Origin: Brachionus rotundiformis
Lineage: Eukaryota; Rotifera; Eurotatoria; Ploima; Brachionidae
Reading direction: 5' to 3'
DNA length: 64,000 bases
NCBI GenBank assembly: GCA_016802295.1
Contig: JAESIW010000065.1
Span: 930,001 to 994,000 of the forward strand
A program made the position numbers and the translations under genes. Under the pieces are notes generated by a model. The model did no database searches. It was given only the letters and a program-made list of their open reading frames with translations, and was not told the DNA's origin. Shown here piece by piece: positions 1 to 12,300 of this stretch (the stretch's first letter is position 1; each line of letters opens with the position of its first letter).

Positions 1-1263
1 AAAGTTAAGACAAATTTTCAATTAGCATGGTCTTTAAAACTTGTATTAAAAATGCCACATAAAACTTAATCTTCGAATCATCGTATTCGAAAAAATATTT
101 TATTATTTTTTTATTATGAATTTTAATTTATCTTTAATGTTTTTATTTAGTCTACGAGTGTATAGAGGATCTTTTAGGTCGCATAATTGAGCTAATTTTG
201 TTATTTCTAATCTAATGTTCTTAGAGTTGAAAGCTTAAACAAAAATCTATGTATTAAGTCATAATTTATCAAGGTAAGTCTTAAGAGCTCTTTAAACCAG
301 TAAATAATCAAGTGATTAGCATGAATATTGAAAAAAAAATTTAAAAAATTTCAAATTAAAAAAAAAAGGTGCGCTTTAACATTTGTCATTTTCAAATGTT
401 GAAACTGTTTTAGATAAGATAATTTTTATAGCAACTCGATCATGTGTCATGTGACTAAATATAAAAAAACATTCCAGCCATGACTCTTTTCAATTGCAGA
501 TAACCAAGGTAATGCAAGTATTAGTAGAAAAAAGGATTTGTTTATATGTTTAATTTATAGACAAGTTACATCATTAAATGTTTAAATATTTGAAAACACT
601 CTTCTAGACACTCAATGTGACTAAAAAAACTTTAAAACATGTTTAAAAGTCTAAATTTGACAAAAACTGAAGGTATTCAGCCTGACCAACTTCTGACTTA
701 CAATGTTGCTAAGGAATTTGGAGTCAGCCTAGCCTAAAGCGCAATTAAAAGACGTCTAAAATTTTATTATTTATTTTTAGATTAATTTTTTTGTTAATTT
801 GAGTGTTATCGATCAAGAGCGCGCCCTTGTCCCAATCTTAACTAATTAAAAAATTTAAAACTTAAAACAGATCGTGAAGCAATTTAAATTTTATCTAAAA
901 TAAAAAAGATAAGTTTCTAGTGTTCCAAACACGTATTTTTAATTTAGAAATTTGAACATTTCCAAAGGTACGCCCATAGAGTGCCTTGTATAATTTATTC
1001 AACATTAAGTAAAATGTAAGCAACAGACTTGCACGTTCTTTGGTAATAAACATACAGCGTCAGTGCAAAAGATGTTACATAATGAAGCGTTTATTATATT
1101 CTTTAAATAAAATTATGCTTTTTTTAAAGAAGAACCTTCCCCTCTAGAAAAAAAATTCCAAACTCTCTCTTTTTGTTTACAAGAGTACTTGTTTTTAACC
1201 AACTTTTTGTCTTTAGTTTACCATAAATTAACCAAACATGCTTAATTTGGTTTAGATATTAAA
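1..1263. other. AT-rich 5' flank of OGDH
   Basis: No convincing gene. One short ORF on the plus strand (639-737, 32 residues, starting MFKSLNLT and ending GVSLA) has less biased composition than its surroundings and could be an exon relic or chance. The rest is AT-rich with poly-A and poly-T runs. The OGDH promoter should lie in the last few hundred bases. Confidence 0.5.
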
Positions 1264-4200
1264 ATGACCAAAATTCTTCGAATTGGCTCGTATCTTTTGA
1301 GTAGATCGGCAACATCTCTACACTCAAAGAGCCTTGTCCGATCCCTAGTGACCACAAGACCCGAAATCAAATTGCAACAGCGTCGTTCTTTGAACACAAC
1401 AAGCTATTTGAGTCAACAGGACACAAATCGTTCAACGGGATTTTTAAATGGATCATCAGCTGTTTACATAGAAGAGCTTTACCAGTCTTGGCTAAGCAAC
1501 CCGGACTCGGTTCACAAATCATGGGACGTCTACTTCAGGAATTACTCGGTGCAAGTGCCTCCAACTCTTGGTCAAACTCAACAAGTGCCCGCATCTGACC
1601 TGAACAAACTTCTCGAGCTTCTGAGACAAGCGTCCCCAAGCGGCTTGATGGTCGACAAGAACAAGGCTTCGATTTCGTCATCCGAAGAACAGCAGGTCGA
1701 GGATCATCTGAATTTGTATGCCCTCATCCGTTCATATCAAATCCGTGGCCACAAAAGAGCTAAACTAGATCCTCTTGGTCTCAAGAGTTCTATCGATGTG
1801 ACCCAAGAAACTGTCACAGACTTGGAACCAGAGTTTTTCTCTTTTAATGAATCTGATCTCGACCGTGTTTTCAAATTACCACAGACTACTTTTATCGGTG
1901 GAAATGAGCAGCGCCTTACTCTCAGAGAAATACTAAAGAGACTCAATGATGTTTATTGTAAATCAATTGGTTTAGAGTACATGTACATTAACAGCTATGA
2001 AAAGTGTAATTGGATTAGGCAAAAGTTTGAGACTCCAAGTAGTGGAGTTATGACAGATGAGGAAAAAAAGCGAACTTTAAAAAGACTGATAAGGGCCACT
2101 CGTTTTGAAGAATTTTTGGCCGAAACATGGTCATCTGAGAAACGCTTTGGCGTTGAAGGATGTGAGGTTCTAATACCTGCTATGAAAATAATTATAGACA
2201 CTGTTTCATCACATGGAGTGGACACTGTTATAATGGGCATGCCTCACAGAGGTCGTCTAAATGTCTTGGCAAATATAACCAGAAAACCACTAGAAGAAAT
2301 ATTTTGTGAATTTGATTCAAAATTAGCTCCATCTGAGGAAGGAAGTGGTGATGTAAAATACCATTTGGGAACTATGAGTGAAAGAATAAACCGCGCCACC
2401 AACAGCATAATTAAATTGGTAGTTGTAGCTAACCCGTCTCACTTGGAAGCTGTCAATCCAGTAGTCCAGGGGAAGGCTAAATCGGAGCAGTTTTATCGAG
2501 GTGATTATGACGGAGAGAAAGTGATGAGCATGATTTTGCATGGAGATGCAGCTTTTGCTGGACAAGGCGTTGTTTATGAGACCTTTCATTTGAGCGATTT
2601 GCCAGCATACACCACTCATGGTACAGTTCATATTGTGGTCAATAATCAGATTGGTTTTACCACAGATCCAAGATCAAGTCGATCGTCACCATACTGTACA
2701 GACGTGGCCAGAGTGGTCAATGCTCCGATTTTCCACGTGAATGCGGATGATCCAGAAGCTGTAATGCACGTGTGCAAAGTTGCTGCTGAATGGAGAACTA
2801 AGTTTAAAAAAGATGTGGTCATTGATTTGGTTTGTTATAGAAAAATGGGTCACAACGAAGTAGATGAACCTATGTTTACCAACCCATTTATGTACAAATC
2901 AATAAAAAAACAAATTCAAGTTCTTAAAAAATATTCTGACAAATTAATTGGAGAAAACTCGGTACAAAAAGAATGGTATGATGTAAGTAAAAATAATTAT
3001 TTTTTTAAATAACAATTAATTAAAAATATTTTTCTCTCTTTATATTCTTAGCAATTTTTATTTTAATAAAAGTTGACTGAGCTTAAGATATTAGTAGTTA
3101 TAATAAAAAAGAATTTTTGATCATAGAGCAGCGTAATTACATTTATTTTTTAATCATTTAGATTTGAAAAAAATTTATTTTTTCTTTATATGGTTTTAAG
3201 AATAGAATAAGGATTTTATTCTACTATTACTAAGCTCATTTGATTATTCCCAAAATTAGTATTTAATGAAGAAAAGACAAATAAAATATACTTTTAAGAT
3301 TGTATTTTTTTAACTATTAAATTTTTGTTTTAGTCTGAGATAAAAAAATACAGTGATATATTGACAGCAGCTTACGAGAAATCAAGAGATGGTATCGTAA
3401 ATAAAAAAAAAGACTGGTTGGACTCTCCATGGAAAAGTAAGTAAAATCTTGAATAAGTTAAAAAATTGTTTATCTGTGTTCCTTTTCCTTCCTTTAACCA
3501 TTTAAGGCATCGGTAAGTAAATTGACAATATATACTTTATTTTATCACATTTTTTCAAATATGTAGCAATATAATAAATTAAAAATGTGTTAAAATAGTT
3601 AACTAATGCTTCTTTGCTTAAATTTAAATTCTATCTGATGTAGATTAGATCAGACGTTTGCCTAAAATCTATTAATTGATTAAATAATCTGAAAAAAAAA
3701 ATTTAATATTGAAGAAAAATTAATTTTTAAATCCTTTAATAAAAAAAATTAAAAACGAAAATTCTTCTTCCATCAAAAATTGATCAACAAATTCATCCTC
3801 TTAAAGAATTTCAATTAAACTTTATTAAACCATTTAACCATTTAACTTTATAGTCTTAAATAATTTTTATGGCAAAAAAATGATGATTAATTTTTTTCAC
3901 CAAATACTCACAATTTAATCTTTAAAAAATTTAATTTTTGATGGATAGAGAACAAATCAATCACTTAATTGGCAAATGTTAGAACTTAGACACATAATAT
4001 ATCTTAGTATATTATCTTTTTTTATATTGATTTAATTATTTTTGTTTTTTAAGAATTTTTCAAGGGACCAGGACCTTTTTCCTATCCAGATACCGGTATT
4101 ACTGAGGATGCGCTAAAGTTGATTGGTGATAAATACAGTGAAATACCTGATAATAAAGTGTTTCCAATACATCCAGTTTTGAAGAACACTCTTAAAAAAA

Positions 4201-5874
4201 GAGCCAAAATGATCGCGAACCGAGAAGCAGACTGGGCTATTGGAGAAGCTATGGCGTTCGGTTCATTGCTAATTGAAGGTACACATGTTCGTTTAAGTGG
4301 TCAGGATGTAGAGCGTGGAACATTCAGTCACCGTCATCATGTTTTACACAACCAAAGCAAAGATTTGGACACATATACACCGCTTAACCATTTAACTTTG
4401 AGCCAGGCTCAATACACTGTGTGCAATAGTTCATTGTCTGAATATGCTGTCCTAGGTTTTGAGCTAGGCTATTCTCTTACAAATCCTAATTCACTCGTTA
4501 TTTGGGAGGCTCAATTTGGCGACTTTTGTAACGGCGCTCAAATCATAATTGACCAATTTTTGGCCTCTGGTGAAGCTAAATGGTTCCGTCAAAGCGGATT
4601 AGTGATGCTTTTGCCTCATGGCTTTGAAGGTATGGGTCCAGAGCATTCAAGTGCTCGATTGGAAAGATTTTTGGAACTCACTGCTGAAGATTCAGACACA
4701 ATGCCAGAAGAAAACGAATTCACTGCAACTAATCAATTGCAAGAAATAAACATGATTGTGGCAAATCCAACAACTCCCGCCAATTTTATGCATCTAATGA
4801 GACGACAAGTCAAATTGCCATTTAGGAAACCTTTGATTGTCATGTCACCAAAAGCTCTCTTGCGACATCCTGCTTGCAAATCAAGCTTTGATGATATGGT
4901 AGTTGGAAATAACTTTGTTCGAGCTTACACTGAAAATGGACCTGCAAGTCAAAATCCCGAACAAGTTAAAAAAATTATCTTCTGCTCTGGAAAAGTGTAC
5001 TATGATTTAGCTGAACAACGTGACAAACGAGGTCTTTCTGATCAAACAGCTATTGTTCGTTTAGAACAAGTAGGGCTAGAGTTTAAATTAGTTACTTTAA
5101 AAATTGGATTTTAATTAATTTATTTTAAAAGCTTGCTCCTTTCCCATTTGATATTGTCAAATCTGAGTTATCCAAATACAAAAATGCCAATGTTTGTTGG
5201 GCACAAGAAGAACATAAAAATGCTGGTGCCTACAACTACGCCAAATCTAGAATTCAAACTGTTTTAAAGAACCTTAACGATGATAGAATCAATCATATCA
5301 GGTAAATAAATAAACTTATTTTGTTTAAAAATTATCTATACGCGAATTCTAGGGGTTAGATTTTTTTTCCCAAAAATGCTATTAAAAATGTTAAGAGACA
5401 TATTTTAAATAGGGTTTTTTGATAAAAAAAGTGCTTATACCAGCTTAAGCTTTTTTGGATAGTACACCTGTTCAAAAAGTCATGAGCCCAAACATATTCG
5501 TGTATAACTTTTAAGACCAATTGAAAATAAAATTATTTTAATTAATCAAAAACTAAAAATAAATGATATTGCATAGAGAATGGTACAAATAAAATTTTTA
5601 ATTTTTAGCTCAAATTTGTAAAAGCTTAAAAAGGTTCAGGTTAAATGTATAAAAATGGCTCATAAATGTGATAAGCATGCATGTTTTCCATTGCCCAAAC
5701 CTTTATATATTTTATCTAAATAAAGCTTTAAACTAATTTGATTTGTAAATGTAACTAATTAATTAAAATTTAAGTTATGCTGGAAGACCAACTGCCGCTG
5801 CTACAGCCACTGGTAGCAAAATAAGTCACTACAATGAGCTGAATGAGTTATTCGATAATTCGTTTAATTTATGA
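1264..5874 (+). CDS. OGDH: 2-oxoglutarate dehydrogenase E1, mitochondrial
   Basis: Thiamine-diphosphate-dependent E1 subunit of the mitochondrial 2-oxoglutarate dehydrogenase complex, which decarboxylates 2-oxoglutarate in the TCA cycle. Five exons: 1264-2982, 3334-3436, 4054-5069, 5132-5301 and 5775-5874, giving 1035 residues, close to the usual animal length. The N-terminus is rich in R/S/L without acidic residues, as in a mitochondrial transit peptide. Then come the E1 N-terminal motif (VYIEELYQSWLSNPDSVHKSW), GMPHRGRLNVLAN near residue 325, GDAAFAGQG near 427 and NNQIGFTTDPR near 460. The C-terminus has the family IVRLEQ|LAPFPFD junction across intron 3 and YAGRPTAAATATGSK across intron 4. 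All introns are GT-AG. The reading frame opens with the ATG at 1264. A poly(A) signal AATAAA lies at 5956. Exon 1 alone is 1.7 kb. The paralogue OGDHL cannot be told apart here. Confidence 0.96.
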
Positions 5875-6200
5875 TTAAAGCCGAATCAAACTCGATCAAA
5901 GTTGTTTTTTTTTCGTTTATGTTCTTTTTTTAGCTTAAGTTATTTCAAAACATAAAATAAATTTTTTAAAATTACTTTAAAAAAAGAATTAAATCTTTTT
6001 TAATGTTGGTTATAATTAGATAGAAGTTAAGATCAATTTCTATTTGCATAAATCAAAATAAACTGAAAATTATTTTAATATCAATTAATTTTTTTTTAAA
6101 TTAAATTCTCTAGAAATTTTTTATTTTATTTTTTTAATGAAATAATTTTTTTCGATTTAAGCAATTTTTTTCTCACCTAGAATAAATATATATTGATAAA

Positions 6201-7307
6201 ATGATTTTTGATGATGACAAAAAAACTCTAAGATCTGCTGAGAAGACTCGAAATTCAACATGTTATTTTGCTGATCTTATAGCTTCTAAATGCATATCAA
6301 AATACAAAAGTATTTGTGAACAAAATGAATTGATAAATGGCACAGGAAATACTGTAATAGCGGGGATTCACATTGAAAATGTTGAATGCAATTCTGAACC
6401 AAAGTTAGTTGCTCTAGCATGTGGAACGAAGCATTGTTCTAAAAATCCAGGAATAAAAGACCTTCATGCAGAAATTTTGGTAAGAAGAGCATTTAATCGC
6501 TATATAGCTGATCAATTATTAACAAACTCAAATGAAAAAGAGCATCTTGGTAAATTGAAAGTTCACTTTTATATATCGTCTGCTCCATGTGGGAATGCTT
6601 GCATAAGGCGATGGGCTAAACCAAAAAAGGAAACTTGGATCGATTGTCCAGGCCTTCCAGAAGATAAGCATTCTATTTTACATGGATTTGCTACAAAAGA
6701 GGGACAATTTGCACTGACAGTAAAAAAAGAACGCGTTGAAATTGACATAAATGAGGAGCAGATAGATAAAAAACATATCAAAGAACATGCTCTACCTGCT
6801 GGTATTCTTCCCTATAAACTTTATCCAAATTTGATTCTCAGTTGTTCAGACAAAATTTTAATATGGAATTGTGTAGGTCTTATAAAAATAGATTTTTTAA
6901 ATTGGCTTCCGAAAATCTTTATTAGCTCATTAACTGTTGGCCGAAAATTTGTAAGACCTCACTTATCTCGTGCCGTATGCTGTAGATTAGGAAGCAAATT
7001 TCAAAATGTAAATCATCCAGTTTTGCTTTGTTCATCTGTAAAACTTGACGAAGGTGGTTTGGATGTAGACGAAGGAGCCAAATTTGATGAGACGAATTTT
7101 GTTTTTTGTTGGAGTGAAGGAAGAGATATTGAGATTTTGAATTGTAAAAATGGACTTAGACATCCTGATAACAATTTATCATTTTATAGTACGCAATTAA
7201 TAATGAATGATTTAATAAAAAGCCTTCCTAGTGATGGGTCCGATGTTATAAATGAGTCAAAAAATTTTAAAAGATTCCTAAAATTTTATCTAATAACTCT
7301 CAGTTGA
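6201..7307 (+). CDS. ADAT1: tRNA-specific adenosine deaminase 1 (ADAT1-like)
   Basis: Single-exon ORF of 368 residues in the ADAR/ADAT1 adenosine deaminase family. ADAT1 converts A37 of eukaryotic tRNA-Ala to inosine. All catalytic elements are visible: zinc ligand and proton-relay glutamate in DLHAE (H89, E91), second zinc ligand in APCGNAC (C130), and third in LSCSDK (C215), followed by WNCVGL and SSLTVG, which match the family core. The N-terminal YFADLIASKCISKY resembles the ADAT1 start rather than ADAR, and no dsRNA-binding domain precedes it, so ADAT1 is preferred over ADAR. It is shorter than the roughly 500-residue vertebrate protein; the C-terminus after residue 345 looks generic. 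The gene starts about 330 bp after OGDH on the same strand. AATAAA follows at 7354. Confidence 0.88.
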   Translation: MIFDDDKKTLRSAEKTRNSTCYFADLIASKCISKYKSICEQNELINGTGNTVIAGIHIENVECNSEPKLVALACGTKHCSKNPGIKDLHAEILVRRAFNRYIADQLLTNSNEKEHLGKLKVHFYISSAPCGNACIRRWAKPKKETWIDCPGLPEDKHSILHGFATKEGQFALTVKKERVEIDINEEQIDKKHIKEHALPAGILPYKLYPNLILSCSDKILIWNCVGLIKIDFLNWLPKIFISSLTVGRKFVRPHLSRAVCCRLGSKFQNVNHPVLLCSSVKLDEGGLDVDEGAKFDETNFVFCWSEGRDIEILNCKNGLRHPDNNLSFYSTQLIMNDLIKSLPSDGSDVINESKNFKRFLKFYLITLS

Positions 7308-7547
7308 TTAAAATTCAAAATAATCATTTTTTTAAACATATTACTGAGCCAAGAATAAATATCTATTATCTATCTATATTTTTAATTAATTTATTAGCAA
7401 TAGAGTTATGTTAATTTTGAAATAAGATTTTTAAAATTTGTATTATTAAGCTAAAAGACTATAGTATTGACTTTTCATAAAACATAATCAGTTTGAAATA
7501 TAAAATGAGTTTATATAGTTTGTTTTTTATAAGAAATATAAAATAAG

Positions 7548-8313
7548 ATGGGTAAATTAGATCAAATTCTCAATATTGTAAAAAACTTGGAAGTAATTTT
7601 TTAAATACTCACTTATCAGAAATACCATTTTTACTATCAAGGCTAAGCTTCAAGAACAAGAAGAAACTTCAAAAAAGGAAAACCAAAAGCTTTTTAATCG
7701 AATCGAAGAACTTGAAGCTCAAAATAAAAGACTACAAGAAAGGGACTCAGAGCTTGATGCTCAAAATAAAAGACTACAAGAAAGGGACTCAGAGCTTGAA
7801 GCTCAAAATCTAAGACTACAAGAGAGAAACTCAGAGCTTGACGCTCAAAATCTAAGACTACAAGAGAGAAACTCAGAGCTTGATGCTCAAGATAAAAGAC
7901 TACAAGAAAGGGACTCAGAGCTTGAAGCTCAAAATAAAAGACTACAAGAGAGAAACTCAGAGCTTGATGCTCAAAATAAAAGACTACAAGAGAGAAACTC
8001 AGAGCTTGATGCTCAAAATAAAAGACTACAAGAAAGGGACTCAGAGCTTGAAGCTCAAAATAAAAGACTACAAGAAAGGGACTCAGAGCTTGATGCTCAA
8101 AATAAAAGACGTCTAATCGAATTTGAAAATGAAATAGGAAACTATATGCATCAAATTGAAATTCTTCAATACGAATTGAGAACAGAACATGAAAATTCTC
8201 AAAATTTTTTGTTTGAAGGTATAAAATTATCTTTTAGTACTAATCAATCTAACAAAAAAATATTATTTTTAATTTATTTACTATTTATTTTAAAATTTAA
8301 ATCATTATGTTAA
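7548..8313 (+). CDS. Coiled-coil protein built on a 14-residue repeat
   Basis: Unrecognised gene. Proposed exons are 7548-7592 and 7642-8313, separated by a 49-bp GT-AG intron like others in the window, giving 238 residues. The ATG at 7548 starts MGKLDQILNIVKNLE; the second exon is highly charged. From 7717 nine 42-bp units encode variants of AQNKRLQERDSEL(D/E), a 14-residue or two-heptad period with leucine every seventh residue, as expected for a continuous coiled coil. A partial tenth unit leads to a non-repetitive helix (ENEIGNYMHQIEILQYEL). The last 25 residues end in ILFLIYLLFIL, a possible C-terminal membrane anchor, but this AT-rich tail could instead be read-through of an intron starting at the GTATAA at 8220. 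Neither exon 1 nor the C-terminus is secure. Confidence 0.55.
7717..8094 (+). repeat. 42-bp tandem repeat, nine units
   Basis: Units begin at 7717, 7759, 7801, 7843, 7885, 7927, 7969, 8011 and 8053, with a degenerate tenth at 8095. Units differ mainly at the AAG/AGA, AAT/GAT and GAA/GAT codons. Because 42 is a multiple of three, each frame repeats a fixed peptide; a second frame (7880-8116) is also open by chance. Confidence 0.95.
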
Positions 8314-8777
8314 TTTAACATTTATAATTTGACAAATAAAGTAATTTGCTAATATATTTTTTTTTTAATTTAAAGAATTAAATCGATTTGATTAAACGAG
8401 TTGAATTTTTCAAGGTAAAATTATATTAATTTTTTTTATATGTTTATAACAATTAATTAATTATTTAATAATTTGTATGAAATTTAATAAAATTTTTTTT
8501 TTTTTCACCGTTTATTCAAAAAATCAGCCATCACATACTTTAAAAAATAAATATTTTTTCTTAATTAGTAATTAAATACTCGATTTTTGTCAGTCATTTT
8601 AAACTCTTATAAAAAATACTGAATACTTCTAAAAATAATTATTTACGAATAAGCAGTAATAATCATTAATTTTTTTTAAATTTATTTATACAAGAAGTCT
8701 AAAAAATTTAATTAATATTTCTCAGGAATAAATACGTTCTTACCAATAAAATATTCTATTAAAAATACATTTTTAAC
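8314..8777. other. AT-rich intergenic stretch
   Basis: Very AT-rich with homopolymer runs; no coding signal seen. Confidence 0.5.
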
Positions 8778-9020
8778 ATGAGCAATATATTTGAAAAAGA
8801 AAATGAAAAATCAGACTATTTTGCCGATTTGGTTCGCAGTGTCGCAAGGTCAAAAAAAGTATTCAATCATATGAAATATTGTGACCGGATTAGTTCGCTT
8901 ACAATTAAAAATATAGAGAAAGAACGCCAGATAATGTGCTCTAAAATTGATCATGATATTTTTATGTTTTTGAAAAAATCTAAGAGAAGAGATGTTCATG
9001 TGAATAAAATTTTGCTTTAA
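8778..9020 (+). CDS. Small hypothetical protein, 80 residues
   Basis: Small ORF starting MSNIFEKENEKSDYFADLV and ending VNKILL, basic and helical-looking. An AATAAA lies about 35 bp after the stop (near 9053), which supports a real 3' end. A stop codon lies in frame shortly upstream of the ATG, so it is not simply an extension of the coiled-coil gene. The segment YFADLVRSVARSKK faintly resembles YFADLIASKCISKY at the N-terminus of the ADAT1-like protein 2.5 kb upstream, so a decayed duplicate of that N-terminus is possible. Function unknown. Confidence 0.35.
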   Translation: MSNIFEKENEKSDYFADLVRSVARSKKVFNHMKYCDRISSLTIKNIEKERQIMCSKIDHDIFMFLKKSKRRDVHVNKILL

Positions 9021-9306
9021 AAATTTTTGTTTTTGATTTTTAGACGATTTTTAAATAAAACGAAAGAATTCAAATTCAATATTAAATGATATTTATTGAA
9101 TTCAATAAATTAATTAATCAATATAATTTTTAAAATCGATCAGCGGAAGGACATATTTTTAAAAAAACAAAATTAAAATTGAACTAATTTATTTGATGTA
9201 AACAAACATAAATATTAGGAATTTTTTATTTATTTAATTCGACCCAAAAATTTAAATTAATTTTTATTTTATATAAGGTTTTATTTAATTAAAATATATA
9301 ATTAGT

Positions 9307-12300
9307 TCATAAAAACTGCGCATTTTTTTCTAGTAAAATTTTTTTAATATATCTAACTTTTTCTGGATTTTTTATTGATACCGCTTGATTATATTCAAAT
9401 TGAAATGCAAAACCATTATCAATAATCTCAATTTTTTCCAGATGAATATCATTAGCCTTTGAAAGACAGTCCATAAATGTCAGCTCTAAAGCATATATAA
9501 CACCCAAATTATCTAGGCTTTCGATTTCGAAAACATCTATCTAAAATATTATATTAAAATTAATATTATTAAATTAAATAACATTAAACCTGATTTCTTT
9601 CAAATTTGATTTTATGAGATTTAGATTCATTAAGCTTAACGACTTTTGATACACCATTATCACCAAAAATTTTTATTTCGGCCCTTAAATCTGTTCCTGC
9701 TGAATTCTGGTCTACACCTGTGTATATTTTCACATAATAGTACTTAAATTCGTCAAAAATTTTCATTTTCTCTAGATTCCCTTTATCATCCTTTATTTTT
9801 CTATCTTTTCTTCTGTATCGTTTTCTCGAGGGCATTTGGAACAGTTTCACATAATTTTTTTCTTTTATTATTCTTTCTATTTTACCATCATCTCGCGAAG
9901 TCGAGAACCATTTCTGGCAAATAAATTCATACTTGTCTGCCTTATCAGATATAATAACTCGGTCTAAAAACCAGCTTGGATAAGCACCAGAATTGTCATG
10001 ACGTACACGAATGCCAATCAATTTTCCCAAGTCATTCGATTCAAATACAAAACGATCAATCTATTTAAACAAAAAATTGTATTTTAATAAAAATTAAAAG
10101 AAAAAAAAGTACATTATTCCGTTCAAATTTGTTAAAATGAGTTTCAGATTTGTTTAAGTGAAATTCATTAGATTCCCTCTCTTCTCCATAAAGTGTAATG
10201 TAAACATTCGAATCAGTACCAGATTTTGATAGATCGCCAGTAAACACCTCTATGTTATATTCTTTTACTGAAAAAAAAATTAATTTGATAAAAAAGATAA
10301 AAGTGGTAAAATATTGAGAAACAAAATTTACAAATTGGCTAAATGAACAATTTAGGACAACACATAGAATTTATTTGTAAAGCTTTATATAGAATATTCC
10401 ATGCTAAATTATTTTTACCTTTTGCTAGTTTTTTTGAATTTTCTAACTGTTTTTTTTTAAAAAGTTCTTAAAAAAATTATCAAATATGAATAAAAATACA
10501 TTCAATAAGTTTTAATCAAAAAATAACAATAATAATTTTTAATTTTTTCTTTTTAAATAATCAAGAAAATAACAAATAGGTACTAATATACCTTCCGACA
10601 AAGAATGGGCACAAAGAGACCGTAACCATATGCTTTAAGACTTTCCTTCAGATATTCAAGCATCATTTGACTAAATTTTTACAAACTACCTTTACGCTTT
10701 AAATTTCTTATAATCAAATTAGACTGATGTGTAATGAAGAAAGAAAAAGACTAAAAGATAAAGGATTTGAAATTGAAGTAGCCAATAAAGCAAATAATTC
10801 TGTTGATCCATATCATATCGGCAGTCCGAAAGCATTTCACGCATTTAATCAATAAAAAGAAAATATTAAAAAGTTTGAATATAAATAAAAACAAAAATTA
10901 AATTTGAACTTAAAATCCAATTTATATGACTAAAATTAAAAATTTTCTCATTTTATATCTATCAATAAATTATTTTCTTAATTTGAATTTAATGTAAAAT
11001 TGATGTCAAATCGAATCTAATGATTGTGAATCGATTTCACATCAATTCTACTTGTGAAGTCGCTTTGAAACGATAGGACAATTTCCTATCAATGAACATC
11101 GCTCTTCGACATCACTTCAAAATTTATTTAATTGGGTTGGTTGGTTGAATATTTTTTCTTATTTTATCTAATAATATAATTCAATAATATTTTAAAAATA
11201 CTTTCAGACCAGTAATTCCTATTTTTTAACCATCTTAATGAAAATCTTTATCAAAACTAGAATCAAATTTTATCAACAAATTTTAGTAAGCAAATCATTA
11301 TTAAAATCTAAAGAATAATTTAACAACTTCAATCTATTTTTGGTTTAAACAAAATTGACTATAAAGTCAAATTTTTTATAATTAGTCTATATTGAAAACG
11401 TAACTTAACTTAACTTAAATTTTTTTTATTAGAATGCTTACCATTTGAATCAGTTATTATATCTTTGTTATTTAATGGAAACAACTCAATTAGATAAATG
11501 CCATTTTCATTTTTTTCTATCCAATTATTGTAAGGAAAGATCCATCTACGTCCTAGATCAGAGCTTTCAATAATCGCTTCATTTAAGTGCCAATCCGGAT
11601 TAAGTCCTTTCATTACCTGTTTTATTCTATCTAAAAATTTTCAAAACCTTTTCGAACAAAAAAAATCTTACTTTATCTTAACAATTTCTCCGAAAAATTC
11701 TTCTTTAATCTCAAAAACATCGGTGTTTCCTTTCTCGAACTTATTTCGATGGGTAAGAGATTTTTTTAACTCAATAAAATCACTTTTTCGATACTGTCCA
11801 TAAATTTTGACAAAAATGTCCGAGTCTGTACCAGCACCTATGATATCCGAGGTTTTAATAGCAACACTATAGTTGACAATTGATCCAATAAAATTATGAG
11901 CTCTATCTGATCTTTCGATTATATTTTCTAATGGAACAAGCTCTCTCTCAATTAATCCATCATCAGCTTTTTTTTTGTCCAACCATTTTCCGCATGGAAA
12001 CACATATTTTTCATCATTTTTTTCAATTACCACTTCTTTTAAATGCCAACTAGGATTTTTTCCATGGTTATTATGTCCAATTAAAATTTTTTTAATTTTT
12101 CCCACATCAAATTCATTTATTTTAAAAACATCGCTCTGATTAGATTTAAATTTTGATTTATTGGTAAGCGATTTTTCCAGTATAATTTTTTCTGTTTCAA
12201 AGCGTTTTCCGTACATTTTGATAAACACTTCAGCTTCAGTTCCAGCATCTTTGAGCTCCGAAGTAGTAATAGTTATCTTATACAATGTGTTATCATCTGA

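Noticed and set aside
7717..8094. CRISPR-like array
   Set aside because: The 42-bp units are contiguous with no spacers and encode a peptide repeat in a eukaryotic gene.
7880..8116. ORF with repeated KLKIKDYK(K/R)ETQSL units
   Set aside because: It is an alternate frame of the 42-bp repeat. It covers only part of the array, while the coiled-coil frame is open before, through and after it.
8220..8238. GTATAA...TTTTAG as an intron in the coiled-coil gene
   Set aside because: At 19 bp it is too short for a spliceosomal intron; other introns here are at least about 45 bp.
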